A stretch of DNA of 6,110 nt. It comes from an uncultured Gammaproteobacteria bacterium (GTDB taxonomy: Bacteria; Pseudomonadota; Gammaproteobacteria; Steroidobacterales; Woeseiaceae). Position numbers and translations under genes: made by a program. Below, piece after piece: positions 1-6,108 of the stretch (its first letter is position 1; each line of letters opens with the position of its first letter). Location: contig CALKYK010000396.1 in NCBI GenBank assembly GCA_938003715.1, positions 1 through 6,110 of the forward strand. The letters run 5' to 3'. Below the pieces are notes generated by a model, which saw nothing but the letters and a program-made list of their open reading frames with translations, was not told the origin of the DNA and ran no database searches.

Positions 1-2
1 AC

Positions 3-2126
3 GTAACCGGCGAACGGTCGCCGATACGCCTGCTGCGCATGCTCGACGGCGAGGCCGAGGTGCAGATCGACGGCAGCCTCGACGAATCGGCCTGGCGCCG
101 TATCGAACCCTTCGGCGAGCTGCGGGTGATCGATCCCGACACGCTGTCGAGCGTGCCGTACGGCACCGACCTGCGCATGTTCTACACCGAGCGCGGCATG
201 TACGTGTCCTTCGACATGGAGCAGCCGCCCGAAACGCTGATCCAGCGCAACGCGCCGCGCGACGCGTTCGACATCAACCGCGACAACGTCGGGTTCACGC
301 TGGACACGTCCGGCGACGGCCGCTACGGCTACTGGATGAACCTGTCGCTCGGCGACAGCGAAATGGACGGCACGATTCTGCCGGAACGCGAATACGGCCG
401 CGACTGGGACGGCGCCTGGTACGGCGCGACGCGGCGCACGGAGCGCGGCTGGTCGGCCGAGTTCTTCGTGCCGTGGTCGCAGATGGCGATGCCGAAACAG
501 GACGGCACGCGCCGCATCGGCATCTACGTAAGCCGCAAGGTGGCACATCTCGACGAACGCTGGGGCTGGCCGCCGCTGCCGAGCACGCGGCCGCGATTCA
601 TCAGCGACTTTCAGCCGCTGGAACTCGAGGCGGTGGACCCGGCGCAGCAGTGGAGCCTGTTCCCGTATGCCTCCGGTACCTACGACCGCGTCGTCAGCGA
701 CAGCGAGTTCAAGGCCGGCGCCGACATGTTCTGGCGGCCGTCAACGAACTTCCAGCTCACGGCCACCGTCAACCCGGATTTCGGCTCCGTCGAGTCCGAC
801 GACGTCGTCGTCAACCTGACGGCAAATGAGACCTTTTTCCCGGAGAAGCGGCTTTTCTTTCTCGAGGGCCGCGACATATTCGACGTTGAGGGCGGTGGCG
901 GCGGCGGCGGCCAGCCCGGGCTGACGATCGTCAACACGCGCCGCATCGGCGGCCGGCCCGGCGACGTCGACCTGCCAGACGGCGTCGAGCTCGAACGACG
1001 CGACCGGCTGCGCCCCGCGGACATCATCGCCGCAACCAAGGCCACCGGCCAGCTCGGGCGCCTGCGCTTCGGCCTGCTGGGCGCCGTCGAGGACGACACG
1101 GATTATCTTGCCGACGATGCGCTGCGCTACACGCAGGCGGGTCGCGATTTCGGCGTCATGCGTCTCCTGTACGAGGACAGCGAGGGCGCTGCCTATCGCG
1201 GGCTCGGCTGGATCTCGACGCTCGTTGCGCACGACGACGGCGATGCGATCGTGCACGGCTCGGATTTCCACTACCTGTCCACGAGCGGGCGCTGGAAATT
1301 CGACGGCCAGCTGGTCATGTCGGATCGCGACGGCGATGGTACCGGTTACGGCGGTTCCGCGAACGTCACGTACACGCCCCGGCAGGGACTGCGGCACTTC
1401 CTGGAACTGTCCTCGCTCGACGACACGATCGACGTCAACGACCTCGGCTTCCTGGTGCGTAACGACGTCGACGACATCCGCTATCGCGTCGAATGGATTC
1501 GTTCCGGGCTGGAGCACTTCCGCACGCTGCGCATCGCGCCGTTCCTGCGCTACGAGGTGAACGGCGACGGCTATCGCACCAGTAACGCGATCGCGCTGAA
1601 CGCATCGGCAACGTTCAACAACCTGCACTCGATCAGCGGCCGCGTCGCGCATTTCCCGCAGCGCTTCGACGACCGCAACAGCTTCGGCAACGGTACGTTC
1701 GAGGTGCGGGCTCGCAGCACGACTTTCATCGAATACCAGACCAACACGTCGCTGCCCTGGAGCTTGTCCGGGCGGCTGAGCTACATGGGCGAGACGGTCA
1801 GCGGCCGCGAGATCGAAGGCGAGCTGGAACTGACCTGGCGACCGCGCGATGACCTCTCCATCGAGCTCGAGGCGAGCCACGCCGACCGCGACGGCTGGCT
1901 GCTGCACCAGGAAGACCGCAACTTCACGAGCTTCATCGCCCGCCAGTGGCGCCCCGAGTTTCGCCTGGAGTACTACCCGACCAGCAAGCAGCAGCTGCGC
2001 GTCGGCCTGCAGTGGGTCGGCATCCGAGCGAAAGAGGACCGCTTCTACACGCTGCCGGTCGACGATACGCGGCTGGTCGAGGGACCGAAGCCGCCGGGCG
2101 ACAGCGAACGCCAGATCATTTCGTAG
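3..2126 (+). CDS. DUF5916 outer-membrane protein with CBM9-like domain (5' partial, ends at an in-frame TAG)
   Basis: This is an outer-membrane protein of the DUF5916 family, whose biological role is not established. The frame is open from base 3, so the true start and signal peptide lie upstream; the first ATG (base 39) falls just before the domain and is probably internal. Numbering from that Met, residues 8-19 (VQIDGSLDESAW) and about 20-195 form the CBM9-like beta-sandwich, including FTLDTSGDGRYGYW at 86-99. The family hallmark follows: NPDFGSVESDD at 245-255 and FFPEKRLFFLEG at 266-277. From about residue 205 onward, alternating polar and hydrophobic segments rich in aromatic residues and arginine fit transmembrane beta-strands. 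Residues 285-291 are a seven-glycine run, probably in a loop. The visible frame gives 707 codons before TAG at 2124-2126, but recognisable barrel sequence continues after it, so this stop is probably not the ancestral end. Family assignment is firm; function is unknown. Confidence 0.9.
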   Translation, partial: VTGERSPIRLLRMLDGEAEVQIDGSLDESAWRRIEPFGELRVIDPDTLSSVPYGTDLRMFYTERGMYVSFDMEQPPETLIQRNAPRDAFDINRDNVGFTLDTSGDGRYGYWMNLSLGDSEMDGTILPEREYGRDWDGAWYGATRRTERGWSAEFFVPWSQMAMPKQDGTRRIGIYVSRKVAHLDERWGWPPLPSTRPRFISDFQPLELEAVDPAQQWSLFPYASGTYDRVVSDSEFKAGADMFWRPSTNFQLTATVNPDFGSVESDDVVVNLTANETFFPEKRLFFLEGRDIFDVEGGGGGGGQPGLTIVNTRRIGGRPGDVDLPDGVELERRDRLRPADIIAATKATGQLGRLRFGLLGAVEDDTDYLADDALRYTQAGRDFGVMRLLYEDSEGAAYRGLGWISTLVAHDDGDAIVHGSDFHYLSTSGRWKFDGQLVMSDRDGDGTGYGGSANVTYTPRQGLRHFLELSSLDDTIDVNDLGFLVRNDVDDIRYRVEWIRSGLEHFRTLRIAPFLRYEVNGDGYRTSNAIALNASATFNNLHSISGRVAHFPQRFDDRNSFGNGTFEVRARSTTFIEYQTNTSLPWSLSGRLSYMGETVSGREIEGELELTWRPRDDLSIELEASHADRDGWLLHQEDRNFTSFIARQWRPEFRLEYYPTSKQQLRVGLQWVGIRAKEDRFYTLPVDDTRLVEGPKPPGDSERQIIS

Positions 2127-2309
2127 CTGAATTGTCAGTTTCACTACCGGTTGCAGATCGCACCGCTGTCGGACCTGTTCATCGTCTACACGAAAGGCGA
2201 CAGCCGGCGCACCGATCTCGCCGGATACGGTGACCTGTTCGACCAGGCCTGGCAGGACCCGCTCGGCGACCAGCTGGTCGTGAAGCTGCGCTACCGGCTC
2301 GGCAGTTAG
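2127..2309 (+). pseudogene. C-terminal barrel remnant of the DUF5916 gene, in frame after the TAG
   Basis: These 60 codons plus TAG (2307-2309) continue the preceding gene in exactly the same frame. They encode the family's expected last strands: IAPLSDLFIVYTKG, then a short polar loop, then DQLVVKLRYRLGS at the end. From memory, DUF5916 proteins usually finish with a stretch of the type '(I)APLSDLF.VYT ... L.VKLRYR', so this is the native C-terminus. The piece has no start codon or ribosome binding site of its own and would only be translated by readthrough of the TAG at 2124-2126. A barrel lacking its terminal strands would probably not be recognised by the Bam machinery or close properly. 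The convergent TTAG overlap with the neighbouring aminotransferase stop also suggests that 2309 is the original gene end. The segment could equally be one gene with a sequencing error at 2124. Confidence 0.8.
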
Positions 2310-3487
2310 CCGGCTCTTCGCAACTTACCCTTCGCGAATTTCTCGAGGCGCCGGCAGGCGTCCTCGAGTACCGCGTTTTCCTTGGCGAAGCAAAAGCGCA
2401 CCAGCGTCTCGCCGCCGTCGCCCTTGTAGAACGAGCGGCCCGGCACGCTCGCGACGCCGGACTCTTCGAGCAGGTACATCGCACGTTCCTTCGAATCCTT
2501 GCCGGGCAGCGCCGCTACGTCGGCCAACACATAGTAGGCGCCCTGCGGTACATAGGGTGTCAGCCCGGCGGCGTCGAGGGCGCCGCAGAGGATCTCGCGC
2601 TTCTCGCGGTACTTGCCGGACAAAGCATCGAAGTACTCGTCGTCGAGCTCCACGATGCCGGCGGCCGCGCCGAGCTGCAATGGCGTCGGCGCGCAGACGT
2701 AGACCAGGTCGTTGAAGTTGCCGATCGCCCTCGCCCACTTCGCATCGCAGATCGCGTAGCCGATGCGCCAGCCGGTGATGCTGAATGTCTTCGACAGGCC
2801 CGAAATCGTGATCGTCCGCTCGCGCATGCCGGGCAGCGTCGCCGCGTATACGTGCTCCTGCCCGTCGTAGAGAAAGTGTTCGTAGATCTCGTCAGTGAAC
2901 ACGAACAGGTCGTGGCGTTCGCAAAAATCGGCGAGCTGCTCGATCTCCTGTCGCGACCAGACTTTGCCGGAGGGATTGGACGGCGTATTGAGGATCACCG
3001 CCCGCGTGCGCTCGGAGACCGCGTTCTCGAGGTCCTGCATCGAGAAAGACCAGTCCGGCGCTTTCGTCGGCACGAACACGGGCCGGGCCTCGGTCGCGAT
3101 CAGCGTACTCTCGTGGTAGCTGTAGTAAGGCTCGAACAGGATCACCTCGTCGCCGGGTTCGAGAAGCGCGAGGCAGGTGCAGTAGAGCGCTCCGGTAGCG
3201 CCGGCGCTGACCACGATTTCGCGCTCGGCATCGACGTCGAGACCGGCCCGGCGCCTGTACTTGTCGGCAAGGGCGCGGCGCAGCGCGCCGGTCCCGTCAT
3301 GCCGCGAATAGGTGTTGCTGCCGCTATCGATCGCCGCCTTCGCGGCGCGGGTGACCGGCTCCGGCACGGCCAGGTCGCAGACGCCCTGCGAAAGATTGAC
3401 GCCGCCAACGCGTTCGCACTCGACACTCATCGCGCGCAGCTCGGATTTACGCACCCATTCGTGGCGGGAACTTAAATTCAGTGCCAT
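2306..3487 (-). CDS. Class I/II PLP-dependent aminotransferase
   Basis: This is a cytoplasmic fold-type I pyridoxal-phosphate aminotransferase of 393 residues, the usual family length. It should move an amino group between an amino acid and a 2-oxo acid, but the substrate cannot be read from the sequence. Landmarks are: SAGATGALY at 94-102 (cofactor phosphate-binding loop), aromatic YYSYHES at 121-127, NTPSNPSG at 167-174 with the cofactor-contacting Asn171, TDEIYE at 198-203 with Asp199 and Tyr202, SGLSKTFSITGWRIGY at 229-244 with the Schiff-base Lys233, and VRFCFA at 363-368 with the substrate-carboxylate Arg364. All key residues are present, so the gene looks functional. The start is ATG; AGGGG lies ten bases upstream (3502-3498). 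Aspartate aminotransferase, methionine/kynurenine-type aminotransferase, or another class Iγ member are all possible. It is transcribed divergently from the small exported protein and ends convergently with the DUF5916 gene, so it appears monocistronic. Confidence 0.95.
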   Translation of the reverse strand: MALNLSSRHEWVRKSELRAMSVECERVGGVNLSQGVCDLAVPEPVTRAAKAAIDSGSNTYSRHDGTGALRRALADKYRRRAGLDVDAEREIVVSAGATGALYCTCLALLEPGDEVILFEPYYSYHESTLIATEARPVFVPTKAPDWSFSMQDLENAVSERTRAVILNTPSNPSGKVWSRQEIEQLADFCERHDLFVFTDEIYEHFLYDGQEHVYAATLPGMRERTITISGLSKTFSITGWRIGYAICDAKWARAIGNFNDLVYVCAPTPLQLGAAAGIVELDDEYFDALSGKYREKREILCGALDAAGLTPYVPQGAYYVLADVAALPGKDSKERAMYLLEESGVASVPGRSFYKGDGGETLVRFCFAKENAVLEDACRRLEKFAKGKLRRAG

Positions 3488-3563
3488 AGTTCTAAAGCCC
3501 CTGCAAAGGATCTCTGTCGCGGCAATGGGTGCCGCGGCTTTTCAGGATCGTAGGCAACGAATC
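3488..3563. promoter_or_regulatory. Divergent intergenic region between aminotransferase and exported-protein genes
   Basis: This 76-base gap separates two divergent start codons and so must hold, or lie next to, the promoters of both genes. I found no convincing sigma-70 -35/-10 pair on either strand. Its one clear element is the inverted repeat at 3516-3538. AGGGG at 3498-3502 (minus sense) serves as the aminotransferase ribosome binding site, and AGG at 3552-3554 sits nine bases before the ATG of the plus-strand gene. Confidence 0.45.
3516..3543 (+). promoter_or_regulatory. Inverted repeat / hairpin followed by TTTT (operator or attenuator-like)
   Basis: CGCGGCA (3518-3524) is perfectly complementary to TGCCGCG (3530-3536) across a five-base loop. 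In RNA the stem extends by a U·G wobble (3517/3537) and a G-C pair (3516/3538), giving nine pairs. On the plus strand it is followed by CTTTT, so it has the look of a weak intrinsic terminator or attenuator in the leader of the exported-protein gene. As DNA it could be an operator shared by the two divergent genes. The loop also contains an in-frame ATG (3525) upstream of the preferred start at 3564. Its function is inferred from position and symmetry only. Confidence 0.4.
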
Positions 3564-4043
3564 ATGAACAAGCAAATTCTGACCGCTGCAACCCTTTCGC
3601 TCCTGGCGCTGCCGCTGACGCCGGCGATCGCCCAGGACGAAGAACCCGAATTCGACGGTGGCCGCAACTGCATCCAGCTGCGCATGGTCAGGCGCACCGA
3701 GGTCGTCGACGACCGCAACATACTTTTTTACATGCCCGGCAGTCGCGTCTACCACAACATCCTGCCGCGCCAGTGCGGCGGCCTGAAACGCCAGGACCGT
3801 TTTTCCTACGTGACCCACAGCGGCAGCCTGTGCAACACGGACACGATCCGCGTGCTGTATGACGACGGGCTCGGCCTGCGCGAAGGCAATCACTGCCAGC
3901 TCGGGCTGTTCCACGAGACGACGGAAGAGGACGCGCGGGCGATCATCGAGCACACGCAGGAAGGACCCGAAGCGCAGCCGGTGCCGTTGCCGGAGCCGCA
4001 GGAAGTCGGCGCCGAGGAACCGGCCGAGCCGGAAAACGGCTGA
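3564..4043 (+). CDS. Small Sec-exported periplasmic protein, probably DUF6491-like
   Basis: The protein has 159 residues. Residues 1-23 form a signal peptide: basic MNKQ start, hydrophobic core LTAATLSLLALPLTP, and an AIA motif with cleavage expected before Gln24. It lacks a lipobox, so it should be released into the periplasm. The mature part starts acidic, then has a compact domain at about residues 34-116 with four cysteines (36, 71, 90, 111) that could form two disulfides, and the stretch TEVVDDRNILFYM at 45-57. This pattern (Cys-x-x-Leu-Arg, 'EVVDDR.ILF.M', later Cys residues) resembles DUF6491 as I remember it, but I could not check. The tail, residues 117-159, is rich in Glu and Pro and probably disordered. 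The start at 3564 is chosen because it gives a standard signal peptide and has AGG nine bases upstream; in-frame ATGs at 3525 and 3312 would add long non-signal extensions. Function is unknown. Confidence 0.85.
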   Translation: MNKQILTAATLSLLALPLTPAIAQDEEPEFDGGRNCIQLRMVRRTEVVDDRNILFYMPGSRVYHNILPRQCGGLKRQDRFSYVTHSGSLCNTDTIRVLYDDGLGLREGNHCQLGLFHETTEEDARAIIEHTQEGPEAQPVPLPEPQEVGAEEPAEPENG

Positions 4044-4051
4044 CGCCTGAA

Positions 4052-4064
4052 GCCGCCCGGCGGC
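4052..4064. terminator. Small GC hairpin between convergent genes, possible weak bidirectional terminator
   Basis: GCCGC (4052-4056) pairs with GCGGC (4060-4064) around a three-base loop, in the 31-base gap between the stops of the exported-protein gene and modC. Neither side has a proper T-run: the plus side continues AAAGCAG and the minus side TTCAGG. Position favours a role in termination, but structure is weak. Confidence 0.25.
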
Positions 4065-4074
4065 AAAGCAGAAT

Positions 4075-5169
4075 CTAGAACCGGCCGCGCTCGAACGACG
4101 CCGTCTTCAACAGCGCGAAGACGGGCGTGCCCGACTCGAGCGCCAGCTCGTGGATCGCGTCACGCGTAACCTGCGACTTGAGCAGGGCGCCGCCGATGTC
4201 CACCGAGGCGACGACGAAGCCCGTGCCGGGTACCGCATCAAGTGCCGCGAGCGTGCCCTCGATGACGTTGCGAACGGACAGGCCGGTCGGCCGCTGCAGC
4301 GCGAGCGCGACGTCGCCGGCATCGACGAACAGCCGCAACCGGTCGCCCGCTTCGCGTCCCGGCAGAGCCGGTACCGTGATCGAACTGCCGTGACAGTCGA
4401 CACAGGTCAGGTGCTGTTCCGGCCGCTGCTCGATCACGGTGACCTCGAGTATCGTCAGCGGCGCCGCGGTGGCGCCATGCAGCTGCCATTCGAGATCGTT
4501 CAATACCCCGGTCGCCTCACCAGCCGCCGCGCGTTTGCCGTCGTCGAGCACGACGACCGTCGAGGCAAGGCGCGCCATTTCGTCGATCGAGTGGCTGACG
4601 TAAACAGCCGGAATACCGAAGCGCGCCGGCAGGGACTCGATGTACGGCATGATGTCGCGCTTGCGCGCGACGTCCAGCGCAGCGAGCGGCTCGTCGAGCA
4701 GCAGCAGGCGCGGCTGCGACAGGAGTGCCCGGCCGATGGCGACCCGCTGACGTTCGCCGCCCGACAGTCCGTCGATGCTGCGCGACATTAGCTCGCCAAG
4801 GTCGAGCGCTGTGACGACCTCGTGACGATCGATCGACCCGTTGCGGCTGCGTCGCGCAGCATAGTCCAGGTTACCGGCCACCGGCAGGTGCGAGAAAAGT
4901 CGCGCGTCCTGGAAAACGTAGCCGACCGGCCGCCGCCACGGCGGCAGGCAGACGCCGGCGGCGCTGTCGAGCCAGGTCTGGCCACCGAAACTGATTCGGC
5001 CGGCCGCCAGCGTCAGGCCTGCGAGCGCGCGCAAGAACGTCGTCTTGCCGCTGCCGCTCGGGCCGAACAGCCCGGTGATGCCGTCGAGGGCCAGCTCGAC
5101 ACGGACGTCGAGAGCGAAGTCCGGGTACGTCTTGCGGACGTCGACGGCCAGCATCGGCTCAGCGGACAC
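4075..5169 (-). CDS. modC: Molybdate ABC transporter ATP-binding protein ModC
   Basis: This is the cytoplasmic ATPase that powers molybdate import with ModB. All ABC motifs are intact: Walker A GPSGSGKTT at 36-44, Q-loop Gln87 in YVFQDARLFSHL, signature LSGGERQRVAIGRAL at 135-149, Walker B LLLLDEP at 155-161, D-loop LAALD at 162-166 and switch His193. The C-terminal regulatory part ends in a TOBE/Mop-type oxyanion-binding domain at about 297-358 (SVRNVIEGTL ... VFALLKTASF), which separates ModC from sulfate, iron or spermidine ATPases. The length of 364 residues is normal. Two starts are possible: GTG at 5169, with GGAG nine bases upstream (5182-5179) but inside modB, giving an 11-base overlap; or ATG at 5154, four bases after the modB stop, giving the N-terminus MLAVDVRK that better fits the family. 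I keep the longer form because of its ribosome binding site. The gene ends with TAG and is last in the operon. Confidence 0.95.
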   Translation of the reverse strand: MSAEPMLAVDVRKTYPDFALDVRVELALDGITGLFGPSGSGKTTFLRALAGLTLAAGRISFGGQTWLDSAAGVCLPPWRRPVGYVFQDARLFSHLPVAGNLDYAARRSRNGSIDRHEVVTALDLGELMSRSIDGLSGGERQRVAIGRALLSQPRLLLLDEPLAALDVARKRDIMPYIESLPARFGIPAVYVSHSIDEMARLASTVVVLDDGKRAAAGEATGVLNDLEWQLHGATAAPLTILEVTVIEQRPEQHLTCVDCHGSSITVPALPGREAGDRLRLFVDAGDVALALQRPTGLSVRNVIEGTLAALDAVPGTGFVVASVDIGGALLKSQVTRDAIHELALESGTPVFALLKTASFERGRF

Positions 5170-5836
5170 CGAAACGTGCTCCGCGCCGCGTGCCGTAGAC
5201 GAACAGGAGGACGGCGAAGGCGAACGCGATCAGCCCCGCCGAGAGAATGTGCGCGTCACGATAGTTCAGCGTCTCGACGTGTTCGTAGATCGCAATGGAA
5301 ATGACCCGGGTCTCGCCGGGAATGTTGCCGCCGACCATCAACACGACGCCGAATTCGCCGATCGTGTGCGCGAATGTCAGGATCGCCGCGGTCACGAAGC
5401 CGCGCCTGGCCTGCGGCACGGCGACGGAAAAAAACGCATCGAGCGGGCTGGCGCGCAGCGTTGCCGCCGCTTCGAGCGGGCCACGCCCCACGGATTCGAA
5501 CGCGGTCTGCAACGGCTGCACCATGAACGGCAGCGAGTACACGATCGAAGCGACGACCAGGCCGGAAAAGGAAAACGTCAGTGCGTCGCCGGTAACGGTG
5601 AGCCAGAAGGCACCGATCGGCGATGCCGGGCCGAGCGCGATCAACAGGTAGAAGCCGAGCACGGTCGGCGGCAGCACGAGCGGCAATGCGGTCACGGCCT
5701 CGACCGCGGGCCGAATTCGGGAACGCGTGTTCGCAAGCCACCAGGCCAGCGGCGTGCCCAGCAATAGCAGGGCGCCGGTCGTGACCGTTGCGAGCGCCAG
5801 CGTCAGCCAGAGAGGACCGGTGTCGGGCAGGTTCAC
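5159..5836 (-). CDS. modB: Molybdate ABC transporter permease ModB
   Basis: This inner-membrane permease would form the molybdate channel and couple to ModC. It has 225 residues, normal for ModB, with about five hydrophobic segments near residues 9-36, 47-68, 86-108, 147-168 and 196-215. Family features include LPLVLPPTVLGFYLL at 51-65, the EAA coupling loop starting EAAATLRAS at 122-130, AHTIGEFGVVLMVGGNIPGE at 156-175, and ISIAIYE at 179-185. In the EAA loop the glycine that is normally almost invariant (EAAxxLGA) is Arg128 here, encoded by CGC, one base from GGC. The start is GTG and overlaps the modA stop as GTGA (5836-5833), the usual sign of translational coupling in one operon; the modC start follows at the 3' end. 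No strong ribosome binding site is seen, which fits coupled translation. ModB is favoured over CysT/CysW-type sulfate permeases because of its short length and its ModC neighbour. Confidence 0.93.
   Translation of the reverse strand: MNLPDTGPLWLTLALATVTTGALLLLGTPLAWWLANTRSRIRPAVEAVTALPLVLPPTVLGFYLLIALGPASPIGAFWLTVTGDALTFSFSGLVVASIVYSLPFMVQPLQTAFESVGRGPLEAAATLRASPLDAFFSVAVPQARRGFVTAAILTFAHTIGEFGVVLMVGGNIPGETRVISIAIYEHVETLNYRDAHILSAGLIAFAFAVLLFVYGTRRGARFGVR
5179..5182 (-). promoter_or_regulatory. GGAG ribosome binding site for the GTG start of modC
   Basis: GGAG on the minus strand lies inside the end of modB, nine bases before the GTG at 5169. No comparable site precedes the alternative ATG at 5154, so this element is the main argument for the longer ModC form. 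It is a short motif in GC-rich coding sequence and could be chance. Confidence 0.35.
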
Positions 5837-6108
5837 GGCAGCGCATACCCTGCGGCTTCGATCATTGCTCTTGCATCATCGGATTGCAGGAACTCGAGGA
5901 ATGCGCGCGCAGCGGAATTGTCGGCACCGCGCTTCAGCAGTACGGCGTCCTGCGCAATAGGCGCATGCATGTCAGCCGGCGCGCACCAGGTACGTGTCGA
6001 ATCGATGCCGCGCCCGACAAGCGGTGCGTACGCCACAACACGAAAGTCGGACTTGGTCGTAGCAACATGCGCAAATGACTGGCCGACCTATTATCCCAGG
6101 CGGAGTTT
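5833..6108 (-). pseudogene. modA: 3' part of molybdate-binding protein gene modA, interrupted by tandem stops
   Basis: This is the C-terminal part of ModA, the periplasmic molybdate-binding protein that delivers substrate to ModBC. From 6087 downward the frame encodes 84 residues, starting VGQSFAHVAT and containing the strong ModA signature MHAPIAQDAVLLKRGADNSA followed by ARAFLEFLQS. Immediately upstream in the same frame are two stops, TAG (6090-6088) and TAA (6093-6091), then codons for KLRLG up to the window edge. In ModA proteins the segment here normally reads like KLVLGENVxQ, so the two stops replace the 'EN' pair and the flanking residues still match. The first in-frame start-type codon after the stops (GTG at 6036) would give a fragment without signal peptide or N-terminal lobe, which cannot bind or be exported. 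The gene is therefore broken as sequenced, or carries errors within 23 bases of the end. The rest of modA, and any ModE-type operator, lie outside the window. Confidence 0.75.

Noticed and set aside
799..810. Perfect 12-base palindrome GACGACGTCGTC
   Set aside because: It lies inside the DUF5916 coding sequence encoding the D-D-V-V stretch; GAC/GTC codon runs produce such palindromes by chance in GC-rich genes.
741..2144. 467-codon open frame on the minus strand opposite the DUF5916 gene
   Set aside because: Long antisense frames are common in GC-rich genes. Its product is low-complexity Ala/Val/Arg/Asp-rich with no recognisable domain, while the plus strand carries clear DUF5916 motifs.
2852..3475. 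207-codon open frame on the plus strand opposite the aminotransferase
   Set aside because: It is a shadow of an intact aminotransferase with all catalytic motifs; the antisense product has no coherent domain.
3312..3563. 84-codon N-terminal extension of the exported-protein frame back to ATG 3312
   Set aside because: It lies antisense inside the aminotransferase and would bury the signal peptide; the start at 3564 has a standard Sec signal and an upstream AGG.
4390..4404. CxxCH (CVDCH) heme-c-like motif in ModC at residues 256-260
   Set aside because: ModC is cytoplasmic and has no export signal, whereas heme c is attached in the periplasm. The motif sits in the variable regulatory region and is most likely coincidence.
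4150..4791. 213-codon open frame on the plus strand opposite modC
   Set aside because: It is the antisense of a complete ABC ATPase and has arginine-rich composition typical of GC-rich shadow frames.
5045..5767. 240-codon open frame on the plus strand opposite modB and the start of modC
   Set aside because: It crosses the modB/modC junction on the wrong strand, and the product is Arg/Gly/Gln-rich without domains.
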